Below the pieces are notes generated by a model. The model was not told where the DNA came from, ran no database searches, and was given only the letters and a program-made list of their open reading frames with translations. A DNA stretch of 64,000 nt. Source: Rhizobiaceae bacterium. GTDB taxonomy: Bacteria > Pseudomonadota > Alphaproteobacteria > Rhizobiales > Rhizobiaceae. Shown here piece after piece: positions 36,510-45,925 of this stretch (position 1 is the first letter of the stretch; every line of letters begins with the position of its first letter). A program made the translations under genes and the position numbers. The DNA lies in the NCBI GenBank assembly GCA_019635775.1, contig JAHBYU010000009.1, positions 1 to 64,000 of the forward strand, given 5' to 3'.

Positions 36510-36558
36510 TTTGGCCTCCCTTCGCTTGTTCGAGTTCAAACTGCCGTACAACTTGCGG

Positions 36559-36581
36559 CTTCCAACGATGGGAAGGTCAAG
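36559..36581 (-). promoter_or_regulatory. CueR-type operator/promoter of copA
   Basis: On the minus strand it reads CTTGACCTTCCCATCGTTGG then AAG, the long-spacer MerR-family promoter dyad with CTTGACCTT as -35 element. It is 50 bp upstream of copA. Confidence 0.8.
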
Positions 36582-36603
36582 AGCAATTTTCTGCTCTGGC
36601 GAC

Positions 36604-36627
36604 CTTGACCTTACAACCGTTGGAAAG
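36604..36627 (+). promoter_or_regulatory. CueR-type operator/promoter of copZ
   Basis: Reads CTTGACCTTACAACCGTTGG then AAAG, the plus-strand twin of the copA operator, 41 bp upstream of copZ. The two operators are back to back, so one CueR can fire both directions. Confidence 0.8.
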
Positions 36628-36667
36628 CCCATCTATGCAGCAGGAGACCAAGTAAAGGAGCATTTCT

Positions 36668-36862
36668 ATGGAACTTCGGATCGAAGGCATGACCTGCGGC
36701 GGTTGCGCAAGGTCGGTCACCAAGGCCATCCAGGGCGTTGACCCCGACGCCAAAGTGGAGCCCAACCCCGCAACGCGGAAGGTCAAGGTCGAAACCACAG
36801 CCAGCGCAGCACAAGTAGAGCAGGCGCTTGCAAGGGCGGGTTATCCCGTAACAACGACATGA
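36668..36862 (+). CDS. copZ: Copper chaperone CopZ-like HMA protein
   Basis: 64 aa single HMA domain: [20 protein letters not shown] with the CxxC pair at Cys10/Cys13. Binds Cu(I) in the cytoplasm and hands it to CopA. AAGGAG precedes the ATG. Followed after 13 bp by a DUF305 gene. Confidence 0.92.
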   Translation: MELRIEGMTCGGCARSVTKAIQGVDPDAKVEPNPATRKVKVETTASAAQVEQALARAGYPVTTT

Positions 36863-36875
36863 AGAGGTCAAACGA

Positions 36876-37265
36876 ATGAAAAAGCTGACCATCGTATTTA
36901 TCGTCGCAGCGGTTGCTGTCGCAGGCGGCTTGGCAATCGCTCAAGGCCAGATGAACATGGATTCGATGCCAGGGCACGACATGTCACAGATGGACATGTC
37001 GAAGTCAGACAATGCTGCGGTAAAAGGCTACACCGAAGCAATGCAGCGTATGCAGCAAAACATGGTGATGGACTACTCCGGCGATCCCGATGTGGACTTC
37101 ATGCGCGGCATGATCCCGCACCATCAGGGGGCGATCGATATGGCAAAGGTGGTTCTCCAGTATGGAGAGGACCCAGAGGTGAAGAAACTCGCAGAAGAAG
37201 TGATCAAGGCGCAGGAGAGCGAGATCGCGACGATACAGAAGTGGCTTTCGGATCGAGGGCAGTAA
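36876..37265 (+). CDS. DUF305 family exported protein
   Basis: 129 aa. Signal peptide [20 protein letters not shown], a Met/His-rich stretch ([19 protein letters not shown]), then DUF305 with [13 protein letters not shown]. Likely periplasmic copper binding by Met/His, inferred from composition and operon with copZ. Confidence 0.9.
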   Translation: MKKLTIVFIVAAVAVAGGLAIAQGQMNMDSMPGHDMSQMDMSKSDNAAVKGYTEAMQRMQQNMVMDYSGDPDVDFMRGMIPHHQGAIDMAKVVLQYGEDPEVKKLAEEVIKAQESEIATIQKWLSDRGQ

Positions 37266-37662
37266 CTCGGCGAGCGCGCCACAGTCCACACGACGGCAAA
37301 CCTCGCCGCCACTCAGCGTTTAAAAATGGGTGGGGCGCATCCTTGTCCAAGACACAGCCTGGGCAAGGACAGTCAATACTTTGACGCCTCACGCCGGACT
37401 GCGTGACGGTAGGTCGGCAGTTCTGAAGAGCTTGTCCTGCCTATTCAAACGCCTGATTTCCCAAACAGGATTTCTCAACGAACCAAGCAGACGACCCGAC
37501 CAGAATCCTTCGTGAATGAAGCTTGACCTTGCCACGCTGGAACGTCGTAAAAATGCTGACATCGCCCGGTGGACATATTCCATTCGGCTCTGTGCGTCAG
37601 AGTGTCACCGAAGTCGATGGGATCAGGCACCGCGCTCATCGGAATAGTAAAGGGACGAGATT
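37266..37662. other. Intergenic region with a third MerR-type operator
   Basis: About 400 bp between the DUF305 gene and the CPVC membrane protein. Only the operator-like site at 37522-37544 is recognised. Confidence 0.5.
37522..37544 (+). promoter_or_regulatory. Putative CueR-type operator
   Basis: CTTGACCTTGCCACGCTGGA then ACG shares the CTTGACCTT half and the spacing of the other two operators, but the right arm is weaker. It lies 118 bp upstream of the gene at 37663. Confidence 0.55.
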
Positions 37663-38124
37663 ATGATTGCGCCTCGCTGGCCCCAAATCTATCCGACGAG
37701 TTTAGCCGTCGGAGTTGGAACCCTATCCTTCGTGGTGCTGGGCACCGTCTCTGCCCTATGGCCAAATCCACTGTTCATCCGGATGACACCTGCGGGCGGG
37801 TGGGAAATCGTTCTCCTTGGACTGCAGTCCATTCTACTCGGGCTTTATGCCGCCATCTGGCGACCGACGTGCTCGATCCGGACCGCGGGCGTCGGCGGCG
37901 TGCTCAGCTTCCTCGGCATCGCATGCCCAGTTTGCAACAAGGTGCTTCTGCTCTTGTTCGGCGCGAGCGCGCTGATGACTTATTATGAGCCGCTGCGCCT
38001 GTATCTTGCCCTCCTGGGCGTCGTCGTCACGGCTTTTGCCCTGGCTCGCGAGTGGACGTTGCGTTCTTCCGAGCGCTCGAAAGGACGGTCCCGGCTGCAC
38101 AGCCCAGCGATCGAGGGGCTGTGA
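37663..38124 (+). CDS. Membrane protein with CPVCNK motif, unknown
   Basis: 153 aa with four membrane segments (about 14-32, 45-65, 72-100, 108-128) and a basic C-terminus. Cysteines occur in RPTCSIR and GIACPVCNKVLLLLFG; the latter is a CxxC at the mouth of a membrane segment, reminiscent of membrane thiol or metal carriers. No family name can be given. AGGGACGAG precedes the ATG at 37663. A MerR-type operator upstream and the copper neighbours suggest a role in metal stress. Confidence 0.7.
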   Translation: MIAPRWPQIYPTSLAVGVGTLSFVVLGTVSALWPNPLFIRMTPAGGWEIVLLGLQSILLGLYAAIWRPTCSIRTAGVGGVLSFLGIACPVCNKVLLLLFGASALMTYYEPLRLYLALLGVVVTAFALAREWTLRSSERSKGRSRLHSPAIEGL

Positions 38125-38184
38125 TGCAATCGAAATCGCGTCTCGGAAGAGAGGCCCCGTAAGCCGCTTAGGAACCCAACTTCG

Positions 38185-38835
38185 ATGATCGGTACGCCTG
38201 TCCAATGGGCCGGGCTCGACCTTTGGCCCTACGCCCTGCTCATCATCGCCGTGATGTCCTGGGCCCTCTATCACTTCCTGGCACCCTCAGGTTGGCGCGA
38301 ATGGACCGGCGCCGGAGTCGTCCAAGCCTTCATCATAGCGCTCTATGCCGAGATGTATGGGTTCCCGCTGACGCTCTACCTCCTAGGTGGCCTGCTTCCG
38401 TTTCAATTTCCCTTCGCTCCGTCGAACGGTCACCTCTGGTCTGCGTTGCTCGGCGCGGGAGAGGCAGGCGCCGTCATCGAGGCAATCGTCGGATACGCCA
38501 TTCTTACCGTGGGCGCCCTTCTTATCGTCAAAGGCTGGGTCCGCATCTACTTTTCGGGCCAACGACACGTTGATACGGGCGTCTACAGCGTGATGCGGCA
38601 TCCCCAATATACTGGCATCTTTCTCATCGTTCTGGGCGAGCTGATAAACTGGCCGACAATCCTCACAGTCGTTCTCGCGCCCATTATCCTGCTCTTGTAC
38701 CTCAACCTGGCAAGACACGAGGAACGGGCGCTCGTTGCCGAGTTCGGATCGGTGTATCGCGACTATCAGGCACGGGTCCCGATGTTCTTTCCCAATCTAC
38801 GGGAACTCGCCCTGCGCCTCGTATTGCCTCGCTGA
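38185..38835 (+). CDS. ICMT-like membrane methyltransferase, second copy
   Basis: 216 aa, same family as the protein at 24247. Shared features are YAEMYGFPLTLYLLGG, GVYSVMRHPQYTGIF and RHEERALVAEFGSVYRDYQA. The SAM-binding C-terminus is intact. It follows the CPVC membrane protein by 60 bp in the same direction, placing one copy in the copper cluster and the other next to DUF2933. Confidence 0.8.
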   Translation: MIGTPVQWAGLDLWPYALLIIAVMSWALYHFLAPSGWREWTGAGVVQAFIIALYAEMYGFPLTLYLLGGLLPFQFPFAPSNGHLWSALLGAGEAGAVIEAIVGYAILTVGALLIVKGWVRIYFSGQRHVDTGVYSVMRHPQYTGIFLIVLGELINWPTILTVVLAPIILLLYLNLARHEERALVAEFGSVYRDYQARVPMFFPNLRELALRLVLPR

Positions 38836-39345
38836 GTTGGGCGCCTACGCAGGCTTTTCTAGCCCCCACGTCACGAGCGAGCGCCTCCCCAGACAAGGAA
38901 TTGAGGACCGGCCAGTAAATCAAGTACCGGAATCAGACCAGTGACCCACCTTCCTCAGAGTAATATCGGCAAGAGTACCCAGCATTATCGTCATGCGCGG
39001 ATGAAGAGGAACGGTCAACTTAGCATGACGACGAGAACTGTCACAGGAGAAACACCGAATAGTATCGACAGCCGCAGATACGCCCAGTTGCGTAAGCATG
39101 CCCGCGTTACGACCACTCGCATCTGTCCCGCCCTCAACAACCGCCAACCACACCGCCAGCGCCGAAACAGACAAGTGAAATGAGCCTCTCGCGACCTGGA
39201 ATCGTGCTTGCCAACGCGGCAAGGCCGACAAAGTTGTCATGCTTCAGAGGTGGAAGGTGTCCGCACGATTTGTCGGATTCGGATTGGATCGTTCGTCGTT
39301 ACGGTGAAGACAGCCAACCGGCCCGCCACAACAGAGGAAAACGCG
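38836..39345. other. Intergenic region, nothing recognised
   Basis: About 510 bp before gst. Short frames on both strands lack ribosome sites and recognisable products. No box, repeat or hairpin stands out. Confidence 0.5.
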
Positions 39346-39996
39346 ATGACTATTACGATTACGGCCTTTGATGAAAGCTCGCCGGATCGCGGCCAGGGAC
39401 TGGCGAGGGACATGCGTGTGCGCTGGGCGCTGGAGGAAGTGGACCAGCCTTACGAGGTGCGGCTCGCTCCGTGGAGCACATTCAGGGAGCCCGCGCATTT
39501 GGCACGCAATCCGTTCGGGCAGATACCGACTTATGAGGAAGGTGATCTCACGCTGTTCGAGTCAGGCGCGATCGTGCTTCATATCGCAGAGCGCTTTCCG
39601 GGCCTGCTGCCGGCGGATGCGAATGGGCGGGCGCGTGCGATCATGTGGATGTTCGCTGCGCTCGATACGGTGGAGCCGCCGATCGTCGATCGCGACGTCG
39701 TCAAGAACTTCGAGGAAGGCAAGAGCTGGCAGGGCGAGCGCTTCGAGATGGTCGATGAACGCATTCGCGAACGGTTAAATCAACTTTCCGCGCGCCTGGA
39801 CGACAGCGAGTGGCTCGATGGCGATTTCAGCGCTGGCGACCTTCTGATGGTGCATGTGCTGCAAAGGTTGCAGGGGTCGGAAATATTGGAGGAATTTGCG
39901 AACCTTTCCGCCTATGTCGCCCGTGCAGAAGCGCGGCCGGCGTACAAGCGCGCTTTCGCCGCTCAATTGGCGGTGTTCACCGGCGCGTCGCGATGA
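39346..39996 (+). CDS. Glutathione S-transferase
   Basis: 216 aa cytosolic GST. The thioredoxin-like half has the cis-Pro/GSH block NPFGQIPTYEEGDLTLFESG (about 52-71), then IVLHIAERFPGLLP. The helical half has WLDGDFSAGDLLMVHVL, the N-capping motif. The ATG at 39346 has AGAGGAAA upstream. It is coupled by ATGA overlap to the next small membrane gene. Conjugation or peroxide detoxification is a family inference; the substrate is unknown. Confidence 0.9.
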   Translation: MTITITAFDESSPDRGQGLARDMRVRWALEEVDQPYEVRLAPWSTFREPAHLARNPFGQIPTYEEGDLTLFESGAIVLHIAERFPGLLPADANGRARAIMWMFAALDTVEPPIVDRDVVKNFEEGKSWQGERFEMVDERIRERLNQLSARLDDSEWLDGDFSAGDLLMVHVLQRLQGSEILEEFANLSAYVARAEARPAYKRAFAAQLAVFTGASR

Positions 39997-40361
39997 AAGT
40001 TCTAACCGTTCTTCGCGTCTTGCCTTTTGCGGCCCTCGCTCTGGCCAGCATTTGGGCTGCCAACCGGGCTCCTGAGGGTCGCCGTTCCCCACAGATGGAC
40101 TTCACGGTTACGTTCGAGGCACTCGCCAATGCCCTGACCAAGGCGCCGCACATAGCCTCCATGGCTATGCTGTTCGTTCTCGCCGTACTCGCAACCGGCT
40201 ACGCGCGCATCTGGCTTGCTGTCGTGCTGACTTTTCTTGTGGGCGTGTTCTGGGAACTGGTTCAGACCACGGTAATCGGCATTGCCGTTGCCTGGATCAT
40301 CGTATCCGTGTCGGTTTTCCTCTGGCGCTCAGCCCGTTCGCGCTTGCTGCGCAAGTCCTAA
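39993..40361 (+). CDS. Small membrane protein, unknown
   Basis: 122 aa with an N-terminal signal-like segment and three hydrophobic stretches (about 5-22, 52-70, 74-110), ending RSARSRLLRKS. No family recognised. Its ATG overlaps the gst stop, so it is translated with gst. Confidence 0.6.
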   Translation: MKVLTVLRVLPFAALALASIWAANRAPEGRRSPQMDFTVTFEALANALTKAPHIASMAMLFVLAVLATGYARIWLAVVLTFLVGVFWELVQTTVIGIAVAWIIVSVSVFLWRSARSRLLRKS

Positions 40362-40622
40362 AATCTGCGTCACGTCCGCAGCAGCCCGGAATCCGAGCCG
40401 CGATGTGCCGAAAGTCAGGAGTTGTGCGACAGCCGGTGAATTAGACATCGAACGCGGCAAGGATCGGACAGGAATAGATTTCCCGTCCACACATTGCATT
40501 GCCAGCAGTTGCAAGCTCTGCCGGGCGCGCTGTAGTTCCGCGATCTGCTCATCGAGCTTGACCATCCGCTTCTCTGCCATCTCATGGGCGCGGTGACTGC
40601 CAAAGAGATGTGACCAGAAGCG
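40329..40622 (-). pseudogene. Remnant of a MerR-family regulator (C-terminal helix region)
   Basis: The frame reads SHRAHEMAEKRMVKLDEQIA, then ELQRARQSLQLLAMQC, the long antiparallel coiled-coil and Cys end of MerR proteins. The DNA-binding half is absent. The frame from an internal ATG at 40580 would give 83 aa without function. Confidence 0.5.
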
Positions 40623-40693
40623 GTTGCGTCAACGACCGCTTTGAGAAGGCCCAAACCGTCAGGAGAAAGGGGTTCCGTTGTTGTTCGCGCATC

Positions 40694-40942
40694 TCAGAAA
40701 AGCCCCAGCGTTATGGCAGCAAGAGCGACATAGCGACCTGCCTTGGCTATCGTGACCAGTAGTAGGAAGCTCCAGAATGGTTCGCGTAACACGCCGGCTG
40801 CCACAGTCAGTGCGTCGCCGCCTATGGGCGCCCAGGACAACAGAAGACTCCATCGGCCCCATCGCCGATACCAGCCTGTCGCCCGGGCGAGCGCATGTTC
40901 ACTCACAGGGAACCAGCGCCTTTGACGAAAATGCTCGATCCA
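40694..40942 (-). pseudogene. YqaA-family membrane protein, C-terminal fragment cut by Tn3 element
   Basis: The fragment begins exactly at the Tn3 end with WIEHFRQRRWFPVSEHALAR and runs to the natural C-terminus. It is nearly identical to the second half of the intact YqaA-like protein at 57417 (shared WYRRWGRWSLLLSWAPIGGD). The N-terminal half is gone. Confidence 0.85.
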
Positions 40943-40981
40943 GGGGTCGGAACAAGATTTGCTTTCCCAGACACGCTAAGC
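40943..40981 (+). repeat. Tn3 left terminal inverted repeat
   Basis: Begins GGGGTCGGAACAAGATTTGC and continues TTTCCCAGACACGCTAAGC. It pairs with 44086-44124. Confidence 0.9.
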
Positions 40982-41091
40982 TCGAACGAAGCACGAACAT
41001 CTGTTTGTCCCCTGAATAAGATTACCGACTCGATTGCGATCGATCTTGCAGCGACCATAAGCTCGGCTCCTTCGTAGCGAGGAGCGAACGA

Positions 41092-44067
41092 ATGGGCCGA
41101 AGAAGGCTGGTCAATGCGGCAGAGGCGAAGGTTCTTTTTGGCCTCCCGGCTGACGAGGATAGTCTGCTCCGGCACTACACTCTCGATCCAATTGACCGGT
41201 TGGAATGTGAGGTGCGTCGCCGCCCGCATAATAAACTGGGCTTCGCCGTCCAGCTTTGCGTCATGCGTCATACTGGCCGTCTCTTGGGAGAAGAAGAGCA
41301 GCCTCATGCGACGGTCATCCGCTACCTGGCCGACCAGCTCGGAGTAGACTCGCAGGATTACGCCATCTACGCGCGTCGAGTGCAGACACGTTTCGAGCAC
41401 AGCCGCTTCCTGACCGAACATCTCAGCCTACACATAGCCAACAAGAACGACCGGCGTGCAGCACTTCTGGCTGCGATCGACGCAGCGGCTGCCGGGGACA
41501 AGGGGTACCCGATTGTCACCGCGGTGATATCTGCGTTTCGGCAGCGCGGGGCACTACTCCCTTCTCAGGCGGCGATCGAGACGATCGGATTGGCCGGTCG
41601 CGCCATCGCACGCCGGCGCGCAGAAATCACACTCCTCGAAGATATCGCCGCCGAGAAGTTGGAAGCGCTCGACGCTCTGCTCCACGTCGATCCAGCTATT
41701 GGTCAAACGCGATTTTATTGGTTGCGATCAGCGCCGGACGCGCCCGGTGCTTCGAACCTAATTGGACTGACCGAACGGATTGCCTTCCTGCATACGCTCG
41801 AAATCGATCCCCAATTGCAGGCGCGTATTTCATCTGGACGCTGGGGTCAGATCATTCGGGAAGGTGACGCCACTCCTGCGTGGCTCGCCACAGATTTCGG
41901 CGCAAATCGCCGGCGTGCGACGATCGTGGCGCAGGTCATCAAACTCGGTCAGAAACTCACCGACGATGCCGTAACGATGTTCATCAAGCTGATTGGGCGG
42001 CTGTTCTCACAAGCCAACAATCGCAAGAAACAGCGTCACATGGACGCTCGGCCGGAGACTTCAAAGATACTGCGAATGTTCCTCGATACGATATCCGCCC
42101 TCCAGGCGGCGAATGACAATGGCGACGATGCGATCGAGACACTCGACCGCGAAATTGGCTGGACACGACTGCTTCGGATGAAGCCCGAGTTGGCCGCTAT
42201 GGTCGAAGACAACGAGACTTCACCTCTGGCTTTAGCAGCCGAGCAGTATGCGACCGTCCACAAATATGCGGGTGCGTTCCTGCAGGCATTCACGTTCCGC
42301 TCGGCCCGCCGACACGATCCACTTCTTGCGGCGGTCGGTGTGCTGAGACGCCTGTACTCGGAGAGGCGCCGGACACTCCCGGAGCGCGCCCCGATCACGC
42401 ACCTCAGCCAAGCCGATCGGAAGCTCATCTTCGGACAGGAAAAGCCAGACCGCCGTCTTTATGAAATTGCAACACTCGCCGCCTTGCGAGACAGGCTTCG
42501 TTCGGCCGATGTCTGGGTCGACGGCAGCCGCTCGTTCCGCCCGATCGATGAGCACCTCATGCCTCGGCCAACCTTCACTGCGATGAAGGAAGAAGACCGA
42601 CTTGGCCTTGGCGTGCAAGCTGATGGAGCGGCCTGGTTGGCGGAAGCTCGCCAACTGCTGGACTTCAACCTCAAACGCCTTGCCCATAGGGCACGAGTTC
42701 GAAAGCTTGAAGGCGTTCGCCTCGAAGCCGGGACGCTGGTCGTCACGCCAACCGCCGGTGATGTTCCCGTGGCCGTCGAGGAATTGAACGCCGAGATCTC
42801 CGAGTTCTATCCGCTGGTTGAGGTACCGGACCTCTTGAGGGAAGTGCACGAATGGACCGGGTTCGCCGACCAGTTCACCCACGTCCGAACTGGAGATGCA
42901 CCCCGCAACGTATCCGCCATGCTGGCCGGAGTATTGGCCGATGCGACCAACCTCGGCCCGAAGCGTATGGCCAGCGCGTCCAAGGGCATCAGCGCCCATC
43001 AGATCGGCTGGATGCGCACATTCCACGCTCGCTCAGAGACATACCGTGCTGCACAAGCATGCGTTACCGATGCGCACACTCGTCACCCCCATTCTCGGCT
43101 CTGGGGCACCGGAACGACTGCCTCGTCTGACGGGCAGTTCTTTCGCGCGAGCGACAGAGCGGCAAAGCGTGGCGACATCAACCTGCATTACGGAAGCGAA
43201 CCGGGTTCGAAGTTCTACAGCCATCTATCCGATCAATACGGCTACTTCAGCATCCTGCCCATTAGTCCGACCGAAAGCGAGGCGGCCTATGTACTCGACG
43301 GCCTTTTCGATCAAGACACGGCCGTCGACATACAGGAGCACTTCACCGACACAGGCGGCGCGAGCGATCACGTCTTTGGCTTATTCGCCCTGATTGGCAA
43401 ACGGTTTGCGCCTCGGCTACGCAATCTGAAAGATCGCAAGTTCCACACATTCGAGAAGGGCGATGCCTATCAGGCGCTGTCGAACCACATCGGCGCGCCG
43501 ATCAACACCACCCTGATCCTCGACCATTGGGATGATCTGCTCCACCTGGCAGCGTCGATCTCCACCCGAGCAGTTGTGCCATCTACAATCCTGAAGAAGT
43601 TGTCGGCGTCACCGAAGGAAAGCCAACTCGCAAGGGCTCTGCGGGAACTGGGCCGCATCGAGCGCTCGCTGTTCATGATCGAATGGTACTCGAGCCCAGC
43701 ATTGCGACGGAGGTGTCAGGCCGGTCTCAACAAGGGCGAGGCCGCCCACAAGCTTAAGCGAGCGGTATTCTTCCACGAGCGAGGCGAAATCCGCGATCGG
43801 TCGTTCGAAAGTCAGGCCTTTCGTGCCTCCGGCCTCAATCTCGTCGTCAGCGCGATCGTGCACTGGAATACAGTTTATCTCGACCGCGCAGTCGCGCATC
43901 TGAAACAGGCGGGCAGAACCGTCCCCGACATGTTGCTGAAGCACATATCGCCGCTCAGTTGGGAACACATCAACCTTACAGGCATCTACACCTGGGATAC
44001 CGAGCATCAAATGCCCGAAGGCTTCCGGTCGCTCAGGCTGCCAGCGCGCCGCCTTCGCGCCGCATGA
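41092..44067 (+). CDS. tnpA: Tn3-family transposase
   Basis: 991 aa, full length for TnpA. The N-terminal DUF4158 domain starts [20 protein letters not shown]. The C-terminal DDE_Tnp_Tn3 domain includes [20 protein letters not shown] and the closing [26 protein letters not shown] precedes the ATG at 41092. It appears intact. Confidence 0.95.
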   Translation: MGRRRLVNAAEAKVLFGLPADEDSLLRHYTLDPIDRLECEVRRRPHNKLGFAVQLCVMRHTGRLLGEEEQPHATVIRYLADQLGVDSQDYAIYARRVQTRFEHSRFLTEHLSLHIANKNDRRAALLAAIDAAAAGDKGYPIVTAVISAFRQRGALLPSQAAIETIGLAGRAIARRRAEITLLEDIAAEKLEALDALLHVDPAIGQTRFYWLRSAPDAPGASNLIGLTERIAFLHTLEIDPQLQARISSGRWGQIIREGDATPAWLATDFGANRRRATIVAQVIKLGQKLTDDAVTMFIKLIGRLFSQANNRKKQRHMDARPETSKILRMFLDTISALQAANDNGDDAIETLDREIGWTRLLRMKPELAAMVEDNETSPLALAAEQYATVHKYAGAFLQAFTFRSARRHDPLLAAVGVLRRLYSERRRTLPERAPITHLSQADRKLIFGQEKPDRRLYEIATLAALRDRLRSADVWVDGSRSFRPIDEHLMPRPTFTAMKEEDRLGLGVQADGAAWLAEARQLLDFNLKRLAHRARVRKLEGVRLEAGTLVVTPTAGDVPVAVEELNAEISEFYPLVEVPDLLREVHEWTGFADQFTHVRTGDAPRNVSAMLAGVLADATNLGPKRMASASKGISAHQIGWMRTFHARSETYRAAQACVTDAHTRHPHSRLWGTGTTASSDGQFFRASDRAAKRGDINLHYGSEPGSKFYSHLSDQYGYFSILPISPTESEAAYVLDGLFDQDTAVDIQEHFTDTGGASDHVFGLFALIGKRFAPRLRNLKDRKFHTFEKGDAYQALSNHIGAPINTTLILDHWDDLLHLAASISTRAVVPSTILKKLSASPKESQLARALRELGRIERSLFMIEWYSSPALRRRCQAGLNKGEAAHKLKRAVFFHERGEIRDRSFESQAFRASGLNLVVSAIVHWNTVYLDRAVAHLKQAGRTVPDMLLKHISPLSWEHINLTGIYTWDTEHQMPEGFRSLRLPARRLRAA

Positions 44068-45925
44068 CGTTCATGCTCTGTTCGGGCTTAGCGTGTCTGG
44101 GAAAGCAGATCTTGTTCCGACCCCTGGTTACCGCCAGACCTGCGGCCAGGGCACGCAGCTCCTCGAGTTCCCTGGCGCTGTTCAGACGTGCGGCCGCGGC
44201 TGTATCCGTCACTCGCATTCGGGTCTCGAAGTGATCGGCCGTTTCCCGATCGAGGACCGACAGATGTCGCGCCCAGGCTTCTTCCCGTTCGAGAAGGGCG
44301 GCCTTCGCCTCATCATCATCCATGATGTCGATCGATTCGCGGAGGGCAGCCAGCCGTGCTGCATCTTCCTTCTGTTTCGTCGAGAGCTCTCGTTCACGCT
44401 CGATGATCTGCGAGCGACGCTTCTCTAAGTCGCCGGAGGCCCGCTTCCAGAATTCAACGCGATCGGTAGCGGGTGGCGACACACGCCGAAGCTCGTTACC
44501 GTCACCAGACCATGGATGCAGCCCGCCGACGGCATATTCAAAATCCTGGCGTTTGGTGGGAACACCTCGTTCGGCAAGGCGGAGTTCAGCAACAAGATTG
44601 CCATCGCGCAAGCGGCGCAGCACAGATTGAAGCTGTGCCACTTTGCCAGCATCGATCTGGGTGCCCTGGCCATCTAGTGCTTGGCGGGCGCGCTGCTCTT
44701 TCTCAAGAGCCTGCCGGGCCGCCTCATGTTCCTTTTCGGCCGATTGTCGTGCGACATCGATGCCGGACTTTTCGCTGATCAGATCACGCAGCGTCCCGAT
44801 CGTGGCGGCCGGTATGAGGAGCGACTTCGGATCGTCGACATCCGACTGGCCCAGCGTGGCGAGGATGAGATCGACCTTCCGGCTCGATTCCGACAGCGCC
44901 TGCTTCCTTTTCGGCAGATCTTCTTGCGCGGTCGCATATCGTGCGGCTGCGTCTGTCAGCTGATCGAGGCGATCCGCCATCTCAAGCACGCGGTTCTCGA
45001 CCACGAGCCCTTGGAGTTCCTCTTGGGCCTTCTGCTCGCGCTGTCCAATGCCGGCGAGCTGGGTTTGTAGCCGCGTCTCTTCGACAATCAGGTCTGGAAG
45101 TGCGGACGCCCATTCAGTTGGCGGATGCGGCAGATCCACGTATCCGGAAAGCTGCTCGTCTCCCTGACGGTATTCAGCCACCAGGGGGTGGGCACGCAGG
45201 ACGCGCGCGATCTCGTCGTGCCGGGCCTTCGCCGTACCGATCTCCTTCATGGCAGCGTCATAGGCCGCTTCAGCCTGCTCGAGCGCTGTCATCAGCGTTC
45301 TGTAAGCCGAGGCCTGGACGTCGATATCATCGCGCTGCGATTTGAGTTCCGCGATCTGGCGTTTCAGGCCGGCGATCTTCGTTGAGCTGGCGCGTTTTCG
45401 GAAGATGCCGTCGGCTTCGGCGATCGCGGTCTCAAGAATGGAACTGATGCCGGCAAGGCCAGCGCTCGCCGAGAACAGCAACTCCCCCAGATCGCCCTTG
45501 CTTTCCAGAATGGCGTTGCCGCCATCCTCTAGCGTCTGATCGTCGAGCGAGAACATCATCCGATAGGCGTCGCGCGCCAGCCCGGCGAGTGGGACGCTAA
45601 GCAAGGCCTCGTTCACCGGCTGACCGTGCTCGTTCAGAAGGGAATTGCTGCGCTGCTTGACGCGCTTGAATTCATGCGCCTGCCCGTCAAATTCGAGGCA
45701 GGCGCCGACTTCCATCGTCTTGCCCTGGTGCAGGAAGCCGTACTTCGTGCGCTCCTCGATCCCGAACAACAGATCGAGATAGGCTGACAGCGACGTGGAT
45801 TTTCCCGCCTCGTTTAGCCCGTAGACGATGTGCAGATCCGGCGTGCCGGCGACGTGCTCCCCGAAGTCGATCGAATAGTCGGTGAACTTGCCGTAGCGGG
45901 TGAGGTCGAGCCGGCGCAGGCGCAT
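44033..45925 (-). pseudogene. YhaN-like SMC/Rad50-type ATPase, truncated by Tn3
   Basis: Only the N-terminal part remains: Walker A GLNEAGKST near residue 38, the AAA_27 block and coiled coils to about residue 600. The frame then runs into the Tn3 repeat and ends in about 30 foreign residues ([20 protein letters not shown]). Full YhaN proteins are about 1100 aa with Walker B and signature near the C-terminus; these are missing, so ATPase function should be lost. Overlaps the yhaO stop by one base. Confidence 0.88.
44086..44124 (-). repeat. Tn3 right terminal inverted repeat
   Basis: Inward reading begins GGGGTCGGAACAAGATCTGC and differs at one or two positions from the left repeat. Confidence 0.9.

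Larger units (their letters stand above)
40943..44124 (+). mobile_element. Tn3-family element carrying only tnpA
   Basis: 3182 bp bounded by near-perfect inverted repeats of about 39 bp starting GGGGTCGGAACAAGAT at both ends (one to two mismatches). No resolvase or cargo gene is inside. The 5-bp flanks differ (ATCCA and TGGTT), so there is no target duplication. The element separates fragments of two unrelated genes. Confidence 0.9.
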
